A stretch of DNA of 33,255 nt from Candidatus Handelsmanbacteria bacterium (GTDB lineage Bacteria; Latescibacterota; UBA2968; UBA8231), in NCBI GenBank assembly GCA_016867395.1, contig VGJS01000046.1:1-33255 (forward strand). The letters run 5' to 3'. Position 1 is the stretch's first letter. The number at the start of each line of letters is the position of its first letter. The position numbers were made by a program, and so were the translations under genes. The notes under the pieces are model-generated. The model ran no database searches. It was not told the DNA's origin and was given only the letters and a program-made list of their open reading frames with translations. Shown piece after piece: positions 7,641-15,878 of this stretch.

Positions 7641-8558
7641 ATGGAGCGCAAGGCCGCAGTGGTGGCGCGGCTCAAGGGGCCGGTGGTGCCGCTCAATCTC
7701 TGTTTCCGCCCCGACGGCATCGTCGACCTGGGGGCAGTGGCCAGCTATGTGCGCTGGCTGGGGGAGCAGGGGGTTCCGGTGCTGCTCTTGACCTACGGCA
7801 GCAGCGAGTTTTCCAGCCTCAGCGAGGCTGATATCTGGCAGCTGACCGAGGCCGTGGCCCGGGCCAACGAGGGCCGCGCCCTCTTTGTCGCCGCCACCGG
7901 TTTCTGGCCGGCCCGCCGCAGCGCCGAGTTTTTGCGCCACGCCGAGCAGGTGGGTGCCGACGCGGTCAAGGTGCAGATTCACCCCTTCCACCCCCGGACC
8001 CGCGAGTTCACCCTGGGGTACTTCGACCTTTTGCAGGAGGCCGGCGATCTGCCCCTGCTTTTGTGGGACATCGCCCCCCAGACCCTGCCGGTGGAACTGG
8101 TGGCCGAACTGGCCGGCCGGCCCAAGATCGCCGGCATCAAGAACGACGGGGACCAGTTCTATCATTACTACGACCTGATCCGCGCCACCGCCGGCAAGGA
8201 CTTCGCAGTGATCAGCGGCGGCCAGATGCGCAACTTCGCCTTTGGCTTCCAGGTGGGCTCGCCGGCCTATTTGTGCCCCATTGCCCCTTTCCGCCCGGAG
8301 CTGGCCTTGAAATTCTACGAGGCGCTGGTGGCCCGGCGCTACGACGAAGCCTGGGCCATGGTCTACCGCTGGGAGGAGCCCTGGCTGGCCGCGGCCGTGG
8401 AGTTGGGCTGGCTCCAGTCCATCAAGACCGCCCTCTGCCTCTACGGCCTCTACCCCAACCACCTGCCCTGTCCGCCCCTGCCGGCCCTCAGCTCCGCCCA
8501 GGTGGGCCGGGTGCGGGCCGTGCTGGAGGCCACCTTCGGCCCCTTGCCTCAGGGCTGA
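7641..8558 (+). CDS. dihydrodipicolinate synthase/N-acetylneuraminate lyase family protein
   Basis: A 305-residue class I aldolase-fold protein. The family forms a Schiff base between an active-site lysine and a 2-oxo acid (pyruvate or a sugar acid). The lysine is visible as K167 in KIAGIKNDG at the end of the sixth beta strand. The usual GTxGE signature is altered to YGSSEF (52-57), and the catalytic tyrosine normally found in YNxP is replaced by tryptophan (LLLWDIAP, W142). It therefore belongs to a divergent subgroup and should not be named DapA or NanA on sequence alone. The open frame extends upstream through the kinase gene, but the ATG at 7641 has AAGGGG and a good promoter just before it. 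Its stop overlaps the end of the opposite-strand small membrane gene by 10 bp. Confidence 0.85.
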   Translation: MERKAAVVARLKGPVVPLNLCFRPDGIVDLGAVASYVRWLGEQGVPVLLLTYGSSEFSSLSEADIWQLTEAVARANEGRALFVAATGFWPARRSAEFLRHAEQVGADAVKVQIHPFHPRTREFTLGYFDLLQEAGDLPLLLWDIAPQTLPVELVAELAGRPKIAGIKNDGDQFYHYYDLIRATAGKDFAVISGGQMRNFAFGFQVGSPAYLCPIAPFRPELALKFYEALVARRYDEAWAMVYRWEEPWLAAAVELGWLQSIKTALCLYGLYPNHLPCPPLPALSSAQVGRVRAVLEATFGPLPQG

Positions 8559-8698
8559 TCCTGCCGCTGTTTGCGGCCCAGGTGTTCGAGCATGTTGCGG
8601 ATGTCGAAGAGCCCCCGGAAGGCCACGTAGATCACCACCGTCGAGTACCAGACCACCACGGCGGCGGTCAAGAGCCACCAGAACCAGTGTTCGCCCAT
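8549..8698 (-). CDS. 49-residue single-span membrane protein linked to the symporter
   Basis: A short gene beginning 10 bp after the symporter stop with a strong GAGGGAGGG ribosome-binding site before ATG. The product starts MGEHWFWWLLTAAVVVWYST, continues with one hydrophobic span through about residue 27, then has a charged C-terminus (FDIRNMLEHLGRKQRQDQP). It is placed like the small helper subunits that accompany some SSS-family transporters, for which I infer an assembly or stability role. The TGA overlaps the last 10 bases of the convergent aldolase gene. I do not recognise a named family. Confidence 0.75.
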   Translation of the reverse strand: MGEHWFWWLLTAAVVVWYSTVVIYVAFRGLFDIRNMLEHLGRKQRQDQP

Positions 8699-8708
8699 AT
8701 TCCCTCCC

Positions 8709-10187
8709 TCAATCCTTGCGCGGCTTGAGCAGCGAGCCGATCACCATGGCCGCCCCGCTCAACAGATACGCGGCGATACCCGAGGAATAGGGGCCGATGG
8801 CTTTGGCGGTGGCTCCATCCACCTTTTCCAGCACCAGGAAGCCCAGCGGGATGGTGGCGCTGATGACGATGGCGGCGACGCCACCCCAGTTATTGGCCCG
8901 TTTCCAGTAGCAGCAGGCGATGAGCAGGGTGGAGATGCTGGCCAGGTAGATGGTCCCGGTCAGGGTTAGGTAGGTCCACAGGTCGCCCTCGAGTTTGTAC
9001 CACAACCCGAAGAAAAGTAGAAAGATGCCGATGGCCGCCACGATGAAGCGGTTCCACAGCAGCCCCTTTTTTTCCGACCAGCCTTTGCGGAAGGGCGCCA
9101 TGATGTCGTTGTAAATCACCCCACCCCAGGTGAGCATGTAGGAGGAATCGGTGGACATGTCGGCGGCCAGCATGGCGGCGATGAGGAGGCCCATCAGCCC
9201 CACCGGCACCAGGGTGCTGAGGAAGAGGGGCATGGCGTAAAGGGAGGAATTCTCCTGCATGGCCGGCGAGAGGCCGGCGAACATCGCCGGGGTGAGGGTG
9301 GCCAGGGCGGCGATGCCCCAGATCCCCGGAATCAGAAAACGACAGACGAAGAAGAAGGAGGTGCGGGTGTAGACCTGCCGGCCGGTTTTGGTGTCCTTGG
9401 CGGCCAGGACCCGGGCGATACAGGTCTGCCAGGTGAGCACCACGGCGGTGTTGAGGAAGAGGTTAAAGAGGATGAAGTCCCAGCCCAGATCCTGATTGAT
9501 GATGGGGTTGAATCCCCCCGGGCCGATCTTCTCGGTTACCGCGCCTACCAGCCGGTCCCAGCCCACTTCCACCAGGACCAGGATGGTCACGGCGATCAGG
9601 CCGATGCTCATCACGACGAACTGCAGGAAGTCGGTGATCAGCACAGAGAGCATACCGCCCATGATGGTGTAGGTTGCCACCCCCACCAGCAGGACGGTCA
9701 TGGTGATCTCCAGGGTGCCCGGGTTCAGGCCGCAGGTGACTACCAGAAACTCGCCGCCCACCCGCAGGAAGACCCCCATGTTGAGCAGGCCGCCCAGCAC
9801 GATTACCACCCCGGCGAGCCAGCGCACAAAACTGCCGAAGCGTTTTTCCAGTAGTTCGGGGATGGTCACCACACCTGAGTCGCGCAGGGGTTTGATACAG
9901 AAGCCGGTGTACCCCACCAGGAACATCGCCGCGGCGTTGAGCAGGCCGGGGGTGGCGCCGGCAAAGCCGTACTTGTAGCCGTTCTGGGCGGTGTACATAC
10001 AGGTGACGATGCCGAATTCGGTGGCCGCCAGGGAGGCGATGCCGAGGTACACGTTCATCTCGCGGCCGGCGACCAGAAAGTCCTCGACCTTGCCCACGTA
10101 CTTGCGCACCGCCACCCCGGCGATCATGGTCGCCAGCAGGTACAGGCCGACGATACTGCCGTCGATGGCCCAGGAGAAATGTGTCAA
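8709..10187 (-). CDS. sodium:solute symporter (SSS family)
   Basis: A 492-residue membrane carrier with about 13 hydrophobic segments, normal for SSS proteins, which use the sodium gradient to import sugars, sialic acid, amino acids or carboxylates. Family features include DFLVAGREMNVYLGIASLAATEFG near the N-terminus and GGMLSVLITDFLQFVVM, the SSS signature region. I place the start at TTG 10187, which has AGGAGG five bases upstream; an in-frame ATG at 10247 would add 20 hydrophilic residues and would overlap the -35 of the likely promoter. It is followed by a 49-residue membrane protein. The solute cannot be read from the sequence; the convergent aldolase-family gene hints at a sugar acid. 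Confidence 0.92.
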   Translation of the reverse strand: MTHFSWAIDGSIVGLYLLATMIAGVAVRKYVGKVEDFLVAGREMNVYLGIASLAATEFGIVTCMYTAQNGYKYGFAGATPGLLNAAAMFLVGYTGFCIKPLRDSGVVTIPELLEKRFGSFVRWLAGVVIVLGGLLNMGVFLRVGGEFLVVTCGLNPGTLEITMTVLLVGVATYTIMGGMLSVLITDFLQFVVMSIGLIAVTILVLVEVGWDRLVGAVTEKIGPGGFNPIINQDLGWDFILFNLFLNTAVVLTWQTCIARVLAAKDTKTGRQVYTRTSFFFVCRFLIPGIWGIAALATLTPAMFAGLSPAMQENSSLYAMPLFLSTLVPVGLMGLLIAAMLAADMSTDSSYMLTWGGVIYNDIMAPFRKGWSEKKGLLWNRFIVAAIGIFLLFFGLWYKLEGDLWTYLTLTGTIYLASISTLLIACCYWKRANNWGGVAAIVISATIPLGFLVLEKVDGATAKAIGPYSSGIAAYLLSGAAMVIGSLLKPRKD

Positions 10188-10217
10188 GCAGTCCTCCTTC
10201 TGCAATGAGGTACGGAT

Positions 10218-10247
10218 ATGATACGCCGAAAGGAGGGCCGGGGGCAA
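10218..10247 (-). promoter_or_regulatory. sigma70-type promoter of the symporter operon
   Basis: On the minus strand TTGCCC (10247-10242) and TATCAT (10223-10218) are 18 bp apart, about 30 bp before the TTG start at 10187. Its position makes the symporter independent of the broken phosphoketolase upstream and argues for the TTG start. Confidence 0.5.
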
Positions 10248-10283
10248 GGGGAAGTTTGCCGCGGACTTCCCTTCCCTGTCATT

Positions 10284-10304
10284 CCCCGGGAAGGGGTTCC
10301 GGGG
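10284..10304 (-). terminator. weak hairpin after the phosphoketolase pseudogene
   Basis: CCCCGGGAA and TTCCGGGG pair around a GGGG loop with one bulged G, about 27 bp beyond the phosphoketolase stop. No T-tract follows on the minus strand, so intrinsic termination is doubtful. Confidence 0.25.
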
Positions 10305-10330
10305 TCATCTCTCCGCCACATCAGTTGGTC

Positions 10331-12698
10331 TCAGTATGGCCACTGCCAATTCTTGATCTCGGACATATCGTCGCCGTGGACCTGGAGGTAGTGCTGGTGT
10401 TCGATGAGTCGGTTGCGCAGGGCCTGTTTGACGTCGGCGGCGGAGTATCCCAGCCTGGGCACCCGGTCGATGACATCGAGTGCCAGGTGGAAGCGGTCCA
10501 GCTCTTTGAGCACCACCATATCGAAGGAAGCGGTGGTGGTGCCCTCCTCCTTGTAGCCGCGCACGTGGAGATGGCTGTGGTTGGTCTGCCGGTAGGTGAG
10601 CCGGTGGATTAGCCAGGGGTAGCCGTGGAAGGCAAAGATAATGGGTTTGTCTGGGGTGAAGAGGGAGTCGAAATCCCGGTCTGACAGGCCGTGCGGGTGT
10701 TCGCTGGCAGGCTGCAGGGGCATCAGATTTGCCACATTGACCACCCTGATCCTGAGATCCGGGAAGTGCTGGCGCAAGAGGTCCACCGCAGCCAGGGTCT
10801 CCAGGGGGGGCACATCGCCGGCGCAGGCCATCACCACATCTGGCTCGTCCTGCTGGTCGTTGCTGGCCCACTCCCAAATGCCCACCCCGGAGCGGCAGTG
10901 TTTGATGGCCGCGTCCATGTCGAGGTACTGGAGGGCGGACTGCTTGCCGGCCACAATCACGTTGATATAGTGGCGGCTGCGCCGGCAGTGGTCGGTCACT
11001 GAGAGCAGGGTGTTGGCGTCTGGGGGCAGATAGACCTGCACCACCTCGGCCTTTTTGTTGACCACGTGGTCGAGAAGGCCGGGGTCATGGCGGCTGAAAC
11101 CGTTGTGGTCCTGTCGCCACACATGGGAAGTGAGAAGGTAGCTGAAGGAGGCGATGGGCCGGCGCCAGGGGATGTGGCGGGTGGTCTTGAGCCACTTGGC
11201 GCGTTGGTTGAACATCGAGTCGATGATGTGGATCAAGGCCTCGTAGCAGGAGAAGAACCCGTGCCGGCAAGTGAGCAGGTAGCCCTCCAGCCAGCCTTGG
11301 CACAGGTGCTCACTGAGCACCTCCATCACCCGGCCTTCGGAGGGAGAGATGATCGTTGGTAGGCAGGATCTGGGCGGTGGAGACCCAGTCGGTGACCCCA
11401 AAGAGGACCCCCAGCCGTTTGGAGGCGGTCTCGTCCGGTCCCATCACCCGGAAGTTGTGCTGATCGGCATTGCGGCGCATCGCCTCCTTAAGGAATTGGC
11501 CCATCACCCGGGTCGCTTCGGCTTTGGCGGTCCCGAGCGTGGGCACAGCCACGGCAAAGTCGCGGAAGTCGGGCATCTTGAGATCCCTGAGCAGGGCCCC
11601 GCCATTGGCGTGGGCATTGGCGCCCATGCGGCGTTCGCCCCGGGGCGCCAGGGCCGCCAGCTCGGGCCGCAGTTTGCCCCCATCGCCGAAGAGTTCCTCG
11701 CGACGGTAGCTTCTCATCCACTCCTGTAGCAGCTTCAGGTGACCCGGTTTGGCCGCCAACTTGGAGAGGGGTACCTGGTGGGAGCGAAAGGTGCCTTCGA
11801 TCTGCACCCCGTCCACCACCTTGGGTCCGGTCCAGCCCTTGGGAGTACGCAGCACAATGGCCGGCCAGCGGGGCCGCTCGGTGAAGCCTTTGGTGCGGGC
11901 CTGGCGCTGGAGGCGGGCGAGGGCTGCGTCTAAATTAGCGGCTATACGTTGGTGCATAAGCGCCGGGTCTTCGCCTTCCACAAAGTAGACCTGATGGCCG
12001 TAGCCTTCTAGCAGGTTGGTCAATTCCTGCAGACTGAGGCGCGCCAGCACCGTGGGGTTGGCGATTTTGTAGCCGTTCAGGTGGAGAATAGGCAGCACGG
12101 CCCCGTCGCGGGCCGGATTGAGAAACTTGTTTGAAAGCCAACTGGCCGCAAGGGGCCCGGTCTCGGCCTCGCCGTCGCCCACCACGCAGCAGGCCAGCAG
12201 GTCGGGGTTGTCGAAGACCGCGCCGTACGCGTGTTAAGAGCGCGTAGCCCAGTTCGTCGCCTTCGTGGGTGGAGCCAGGAGTCTTGGGGGCTACGTGGCT
12301 GGGGATGCCGCTGGGGAAGGAGAATTGTTTGAAAAGTTTCCTCATGCCCTCTTCGTCCGGCGAGATGTCGGGATAGATCTCGCTGTAGGTCCCTTCCAGG
12401 TCTGTGTTGGCCACGAGGCCAGGGCCCCCCTGCCCAGGCCCGGTGACGTAGAGGGCGTTCAGGTCGCGCTTGTTGATCTGGCGGTTGAGGTGGGCGTAGA
12501 TAAAGGTGAGTCCGGGGGTCAGTGGCCCAGGAGCCTGGGTTTGACGTGTTCCAACCTCAGGGGTTGGCGCAGCAGTGGGTTGTCCAAAAGGTAGATCTGG
12601 CCCACCGACAGGTAATTGGCCGCCCGCCAGTACGCGTCGATCCTGCTTAGTTCACCCTGGTTGAGCGGTTGCTTGTTTTTCAGTTCTATGGCTGCTAT
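10331..12698 (-). pseudogene. xfp: xylulose-5-phosphate/fructose-6-phosphate phosphoketolase, broken
   Basis: Across frames this is a full-length phosphoketolase of about 789 residues, a ThDP enzyme that cleaves xylulose-5-P or fructose-6-P to acetyl-P. Landmarks are [25 protein letters not shown], the ThDP motif [33 protein letters not shown] and [17 protein letters not shown]. Lesions: the expected start is ATA (12698-12696), nine bases after GAGGAG; seven bases are missing next to 12519, creating TGA where LGHWGTTPGL should be; one base is extra near 12234-12237 (TTAA before CACGCG); another is extra near 11341-11344. [10 protein letters not shown] also replaces the near-invariant HNGFSHQDPG. 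Open pieces are 12414-11935, 12185-11310 and 11401-10331. It directly follows a dehydrogenase gene, whose TGA precedes the ribosome-binding site. Confidence 0.9.
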
Positions 12699-12716
12699 GG
12701 CGCGGGACTCCTCGGT

Positions 12717-13736
12717 TCAGGTTTGAGCTCCCTCCCACTCCAGCACCACTCCCATCGCCTGGGAGCGATCGGCCAGCAATGCGGCGTAAATGCGGGGCGC
12801 CTCGGTGCAGGGCAGGCGGTGGCTGATCAGCGGGGCAACTTCCAGTTCCCCCTCAGCCACCAGGTCGAAGAAGAGTTCGGCGTGCCGCTGTTGGGTCCAC
12901 GGATGATGCGGGGTCTCGTGGGCAGGGTGGGAGGAATTGTGGGCGCCGATGATGGTGTAGCTGGGGGAGTTGCACAGATCGTGGAAGTCGAAGAGCGAGG
13001 TGGGGCCGCGCGGGCTGCTAAGGAGCACCATGCGACCCTGCCGTTTGAGCAAGGCGAACTCTCCGGGGATGGCCTCGGGGTTGCCGGTCAGTTCAAGAAC
13101 CACGTCGGCCAGGCGGCCGCGGGTGAGGGCGTGGACCTTAGCGACCAGGTCGCCCTCGGCCGGATTGAGCGCCGCTATGCGGGGCAAGCGGGGGAAAAGG
13201 GCCAGACGGCCGGGGGCCAGATCCACCCCTATCACCAGGCCGGCTCCGGCCAGGTGGCACAGCCGCGCCACTAACTGCCCCAAGAGGCCCAGGCCGTAGA
13301 CGGCTACCGTTTCACCCCAGGTCACCTGACCCCGGCGCACGCCATTCATGGCGATCTCGGCCAGGGTGAAAAAGGTGGCCTCTTCGTCGGGGATTTCGCG
13401 GTGGATCTGGCGCAGGGAGGCGGGCCGGCCCAGCACGTAGGCGGCATGGGAGGCATAGGAGGCCACCTTGAGTCCCAGCCAGGCGCGGTCCACCTCGGGT
13501 CCCACCTCTACCACCACACCGATGTGGTCGTACCCGGGCACAAAGGGAAAACGGCCGTAGTCGGCCCAGCGGGAGTGGACAGGGAACTGGCCGTTGAGGA
13601 TGGTCAGCTCGGTGCCGGTGCTGATCAGGGTGCGATGGGTCTGGATGAGTACTTCGCCGGCGGCGGGGACGGGCAGGGGGCGATCCTCGACGGCCACCTG
13701 CCTGGGGGCGGTGAAGACCACGGTCGGGTTGCGCAT
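12717..13736 (-). CDS. zinc-type medium-chain alcohol dehydrogenase family protein
   Basis: A 339-residue MDR oxidoreductase. The GroES-like N-terminal half carries STGTEL (about 40-45) in place of the usual Cys-containing zinc motif, and the nucleotide-binding half has VAVYGLGLLGQLVARL, a GxGxxG Rossmann loop. It lacks both the catalytic cysteine and the four-cysteine structural zinc loop, as in the MDR branch that includes threonine-dehydrogenase-like and BchC-like proteins. The start at 13736 is preferred because it begins 4 bp after the previous gene's stop (TGAAGGGATG), AAGGG serving as ribosome-binding site; the longer frame would run into that gene. The gene appears intact between two broken ones, which makes wholesale decay of the operon less certain. 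Confidence 0.82.
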   Translation of the reverse strand: MRNPTVVFTAPRQVAVEDRPLPVPAAGEVLIQTHRTLISTGTELTILNGQFPVHSRWADYGRFPFVPGYDHIGVVVEVGPEVDRAWLGLKVASYASHAAYVLGRPASLRQIHREIPDEEATFFTLAEIAMNGVRRGQVTWGETVAVYGLGLLGQLVARLCHLAGAGLVIGVDLAPGRLALFPRLPRIAALNPAEGDLVAKVHALTRGRLADVVLELTGNPEAIPGEFALLKRQGRMVLLSSPRGPTSLFDFHDLCNSPSYTIIGAHNSSHPAHETPHHPWTQQRHAELFFDLVAEGELEVAPLISHRLPCTEAPRIYAALLADRSQAMGVVLEWEGAQT

Positions 13737-13740
13737 CCCT

Positions 13741-14731
13741 TCACTCCCAGGGTTGGAGGATGACCTTACCGCATTCACCTCGCAGCTGCAGTTCCCAGGC
13801 TTCCTGCACCCCACTCAGGGGGAAGTGGTGGGTGATCAGGCGGCCGAGCTGCGGGCCACAGCGGTGGATCAGCTGCATCAACTTGGGTGCGTCGGCCAGG
13901 TTCCAGTGCCAGGAGCCGTGCAGGGTGAGTCCCTTGCGGATCAGGTCGCGGCTGACACCGACCTCGAGGACGCCGGCCTCGCCGCTAAAGGGCACCTGGC
14001 CGCGCCGCGGCGCTGAGCAGGCGCTGGGCCGCGGCCGCTCCGGAGCAGTCGATGGCCTTGTCCACCCCCGTTCCGCCGGTCAGGTCCGTGATCGCCGGCA
14101 GCAGGTCGCCGGCGCCGGGGTCGAGGGCGGCGCTGGCGCCCAGGGCCAGCTGCCGGCGGTAGGGGTGTTGCTCCACGGCGATGACCCGCGCCCCGCGATA
14201 CACCCCGTTGATTACCCCGCCCAGGCCCACCGGGCCCATGCCGGTGATCAGCATGGTGTCGAAAGCACTCACCCCCAGCCGCTGCATGGCCCCGAAAGTG
14301 GAACCCAGGCCGCAGCAGGCCATGCTGCCGTGGCTGTAGGAGAGTTCCTCGCCCAGAGGGAGGAGCAGCCAATCCGGTTTGAGCAGGTACTAGGCATAGG
14401 TGGCGGTGCCCCCGATTTCGCCCGTGTCGAGCAGGTGCTGGCAGTGGATGTAGTCGCCGGCCACGCAGAGGGCGCAGCGGCCGCAGGAGTACTGGGGCAT
14501 CACCGCCACCTGGTCGCCCACCTGCACCGGGCCGGGCTGGGCGACGGCGACCACCCTGCCGGCCGCTTCGTGGCCCAGGCTCTGGCTGGGGTGACCCTCG
14601 CGGTAGGCCTTGTACTCGGTGCACATGGGTGCGGCCTGCACCTCGACCACCACCAGGTTGCCCCGGGCCTGGAGGTCGGGCTTGTCGAGGAGGGCGGCCT
14701 GGCGTGGGCCGGTGATGGCGGCGGCCTTCAT
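13741..14731 (-). pseudogene. zinc-dependent alcohol dehydrogenase, broken by an amber stop and a frameshift
   Basis: A full-length MDR dehydrogenase of about 330 residues when read through its lesions. The N-terminal part has the catalytic zinc region (APMCTEYKAY, LGHEAAGRV) and a complete structural zinc loop, YSCGRCALCVAGDYIHC. The middle has LITGMGPVGLGG, the NAD(P)-binding loop. TAG at 14392-14390 interrupts TATYA-YLLKPDW, where homologues usually have Gln, suggesting CAG to TAG. The frame then shifts near 13999-14010 in a GCGGCGCGG stretch, and the C-terminal 84 residues continue in another frame (GQVPFSGEAGVLE). It starts 2 bp after the hydroxyacid dehydrogenase stop and ends 4 bp before the next dehydrogenase. 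Open pieces are 14731-14390, 14323-13985 and 13995-13741. Confidence 0.85.
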
Positions 14732-14733
14732 CG

Positions 14734-15756
14734 TCAGGCTAGTTGCGCCCAGCGTTTGAGGTCCACCTGGCCGGGCACGGGCCGGCGCTGAAAGAAGGCC
14801 TCCAGGGCGAGCAGGGCGTACTCGCCGATGCGGTGGTACCCGTACTGGCCGGCCCCCGAGGTGTGGGGGGTGATCACCACGTTCTCCAGGGCGCGCAGGG
14901 GGTGGTCGGGGGGCAGGGGTTCGGGATCAGTGACATCCAGTTGTACCTGAATGCGCCCGGTGCGGGCCTCGGCCAGCAGGGCCTCGTGGTCGAGCACCGA
15001 GCCGCGCGAGGTGTTGACGAAGACCGCCCCATCGCGCAGCAGTTTCAGTTGCGGGGCGCCGATGAGGTGGTAGGTCTGAGGGATCTTGGGGGCGTGGACC
15101 GTCACCAGGTCGGCGCGGCGGAAAGCCTCGTCCAACTCCACCTTCTCCACCCCCAGCCGGCCGGCCTCCCAGTCGCTGAGAAAGGGGTCGTAGACCAGGA
15201 TCGTCACGTCGAAGGGCTGGAGGAGGTGGATCACCTCGCGGCCCACGGTGCTGGCGCCGATCAGGCCAAGAACGGCTCCGCGCAGGTGCTGGCTGCTTCT
15301 GGGGATGGGGGGATCGTGCCAGATCCCTTTCTCGCGGATGTTGCGGCTGTGGGTGAACCACTGCCGACTCATGGCGATCAGGGCCCCCACGGTGTGCTCG
15401 GCCACGTTGAGGGCGATGGCCCCGTTGGCGCTGGCCACGCAGATGCCGCGCCGGAGCAACTGGTTCTCGACCTGCTCGGGGGTGAAGAGGTGCTTCACCG
15501 AGCCGGCCGAATGGGCAATGACCCGCAGGCGGCCCGCCCGCTCCAGGGCCTTTGGGCTCAGGGGCGGGGTGCCCCAGCCAGTGACCAGGCCCTCGAAATC
15601 GCCGATCCCCTCCTCGACCTGCTGGGCGCTGAGCCCGCTGGGGCCGGGGTTGGCGGTGAGGGCGAAATTGTCGAGCAGGCGCTGGTACGCGGGGGGGGCG
15701 AAGACGGTGCGGGTATGGTTGGGCGTGGGCAGGTACCAGATGGCGGGCAGGCTCAT
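14734..15756 (-). CDS. D-isomer-specific 2-hydroxyacid dehydrogenase
   Basis: A 340-residue NAD-dependent dehydrogenase that reduces or oxidises 2-oxo/2-hydroxy acids. The coenzyme loop is GLIGASTVGREV (about 164-175). The catalytic triad is present: Arg251 in NTSRGSVLDHEALL, Glu279 in DVTDPEPLP and His298 in VITPHTSG. The start at 15756 has AGGAG seven bases before it; the longer frame to 15813 has no such site. It is the first gene of a minus-strand run with two MDR dehydrogenases and a phosphoketolase, and shares a 122-bp divergent gap with the ABC importer operon. The substrate is unknown; the neighbours suggest sugar-derived acids. Confidence 0.9.
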   Translation of the reverse strand: MSLPAIWYLPTPNHTRTVFAPPAYQRLLDNFALTANPGPSGLSAQQVEEGIGDFEGLVTGWGTPPLSPKALERAGRLRVIAHSAGSVKHLFTPEQVENQLLRRGICVASANGAIALNVAEHTVGALIAMSRQWFTHSRNIREKGIWHDPPIPRSSQHLRGAVLGLIGASTVGREVIHLLQPFDVTILVYDPFLSDWEAGRLGVEKVELDEAFRRADLVTVHAPKIPQTYHLIGAPQLKLLRDGAVFVNTSRGSVLDHEALLAEARTGRIQVQLDVTDPEPLPPDHPLRALENVVITPHTSGAGQYGYHRIGEYALLALEAFFQRRPVPGQVDLKRWAQLA

Positions 15757-15818
15757 GGATGCGCTCCTGTGTGCTCTAAAATGGAGAGTAGGCAAAAACC
15801 TGGAGCCGGTCAATCATG

Positions 15819-15846
15819 TTGACAGCGGGGGGGCCGCCGCAATAAC
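15819..15846 (+). promoter_or_regulatory. sigma70-type promoter of the ABC importer operon
   Basis: A perfect TTGACA (15819-15824) is followed after 16 bp by AATAAC (15841-15846, four of six matches). The first importer gene starts at 15879 with AAAGGG in front. A seven-G run lies in the spacer. This is the only gap of useful size before about 10 kb of same-strand genes. Confidence 0.5.
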
Positions 15847-15878
15847 TTAACACCTCTTTTCAGCGCCGAAAGGGCCTC

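Noticed and set aside
10284..10304. Strong intrinsic terminator or operator between phosphoketolase and symporter
   Set aside because: The hairpin has a bulge and no T-tract, so it is listed only as a weak terminator candidate.
14390..14392. Reassignment of TAG as a sense codon, given in-frame TAGs in the dehydrogenase and at 33080 and 32969
   Set aside because: Several intact genes end in TAG (2430, 5763, 21607, 23401), and the dehydrogenase also has an independent frameshift, so simple inactivation fits better.
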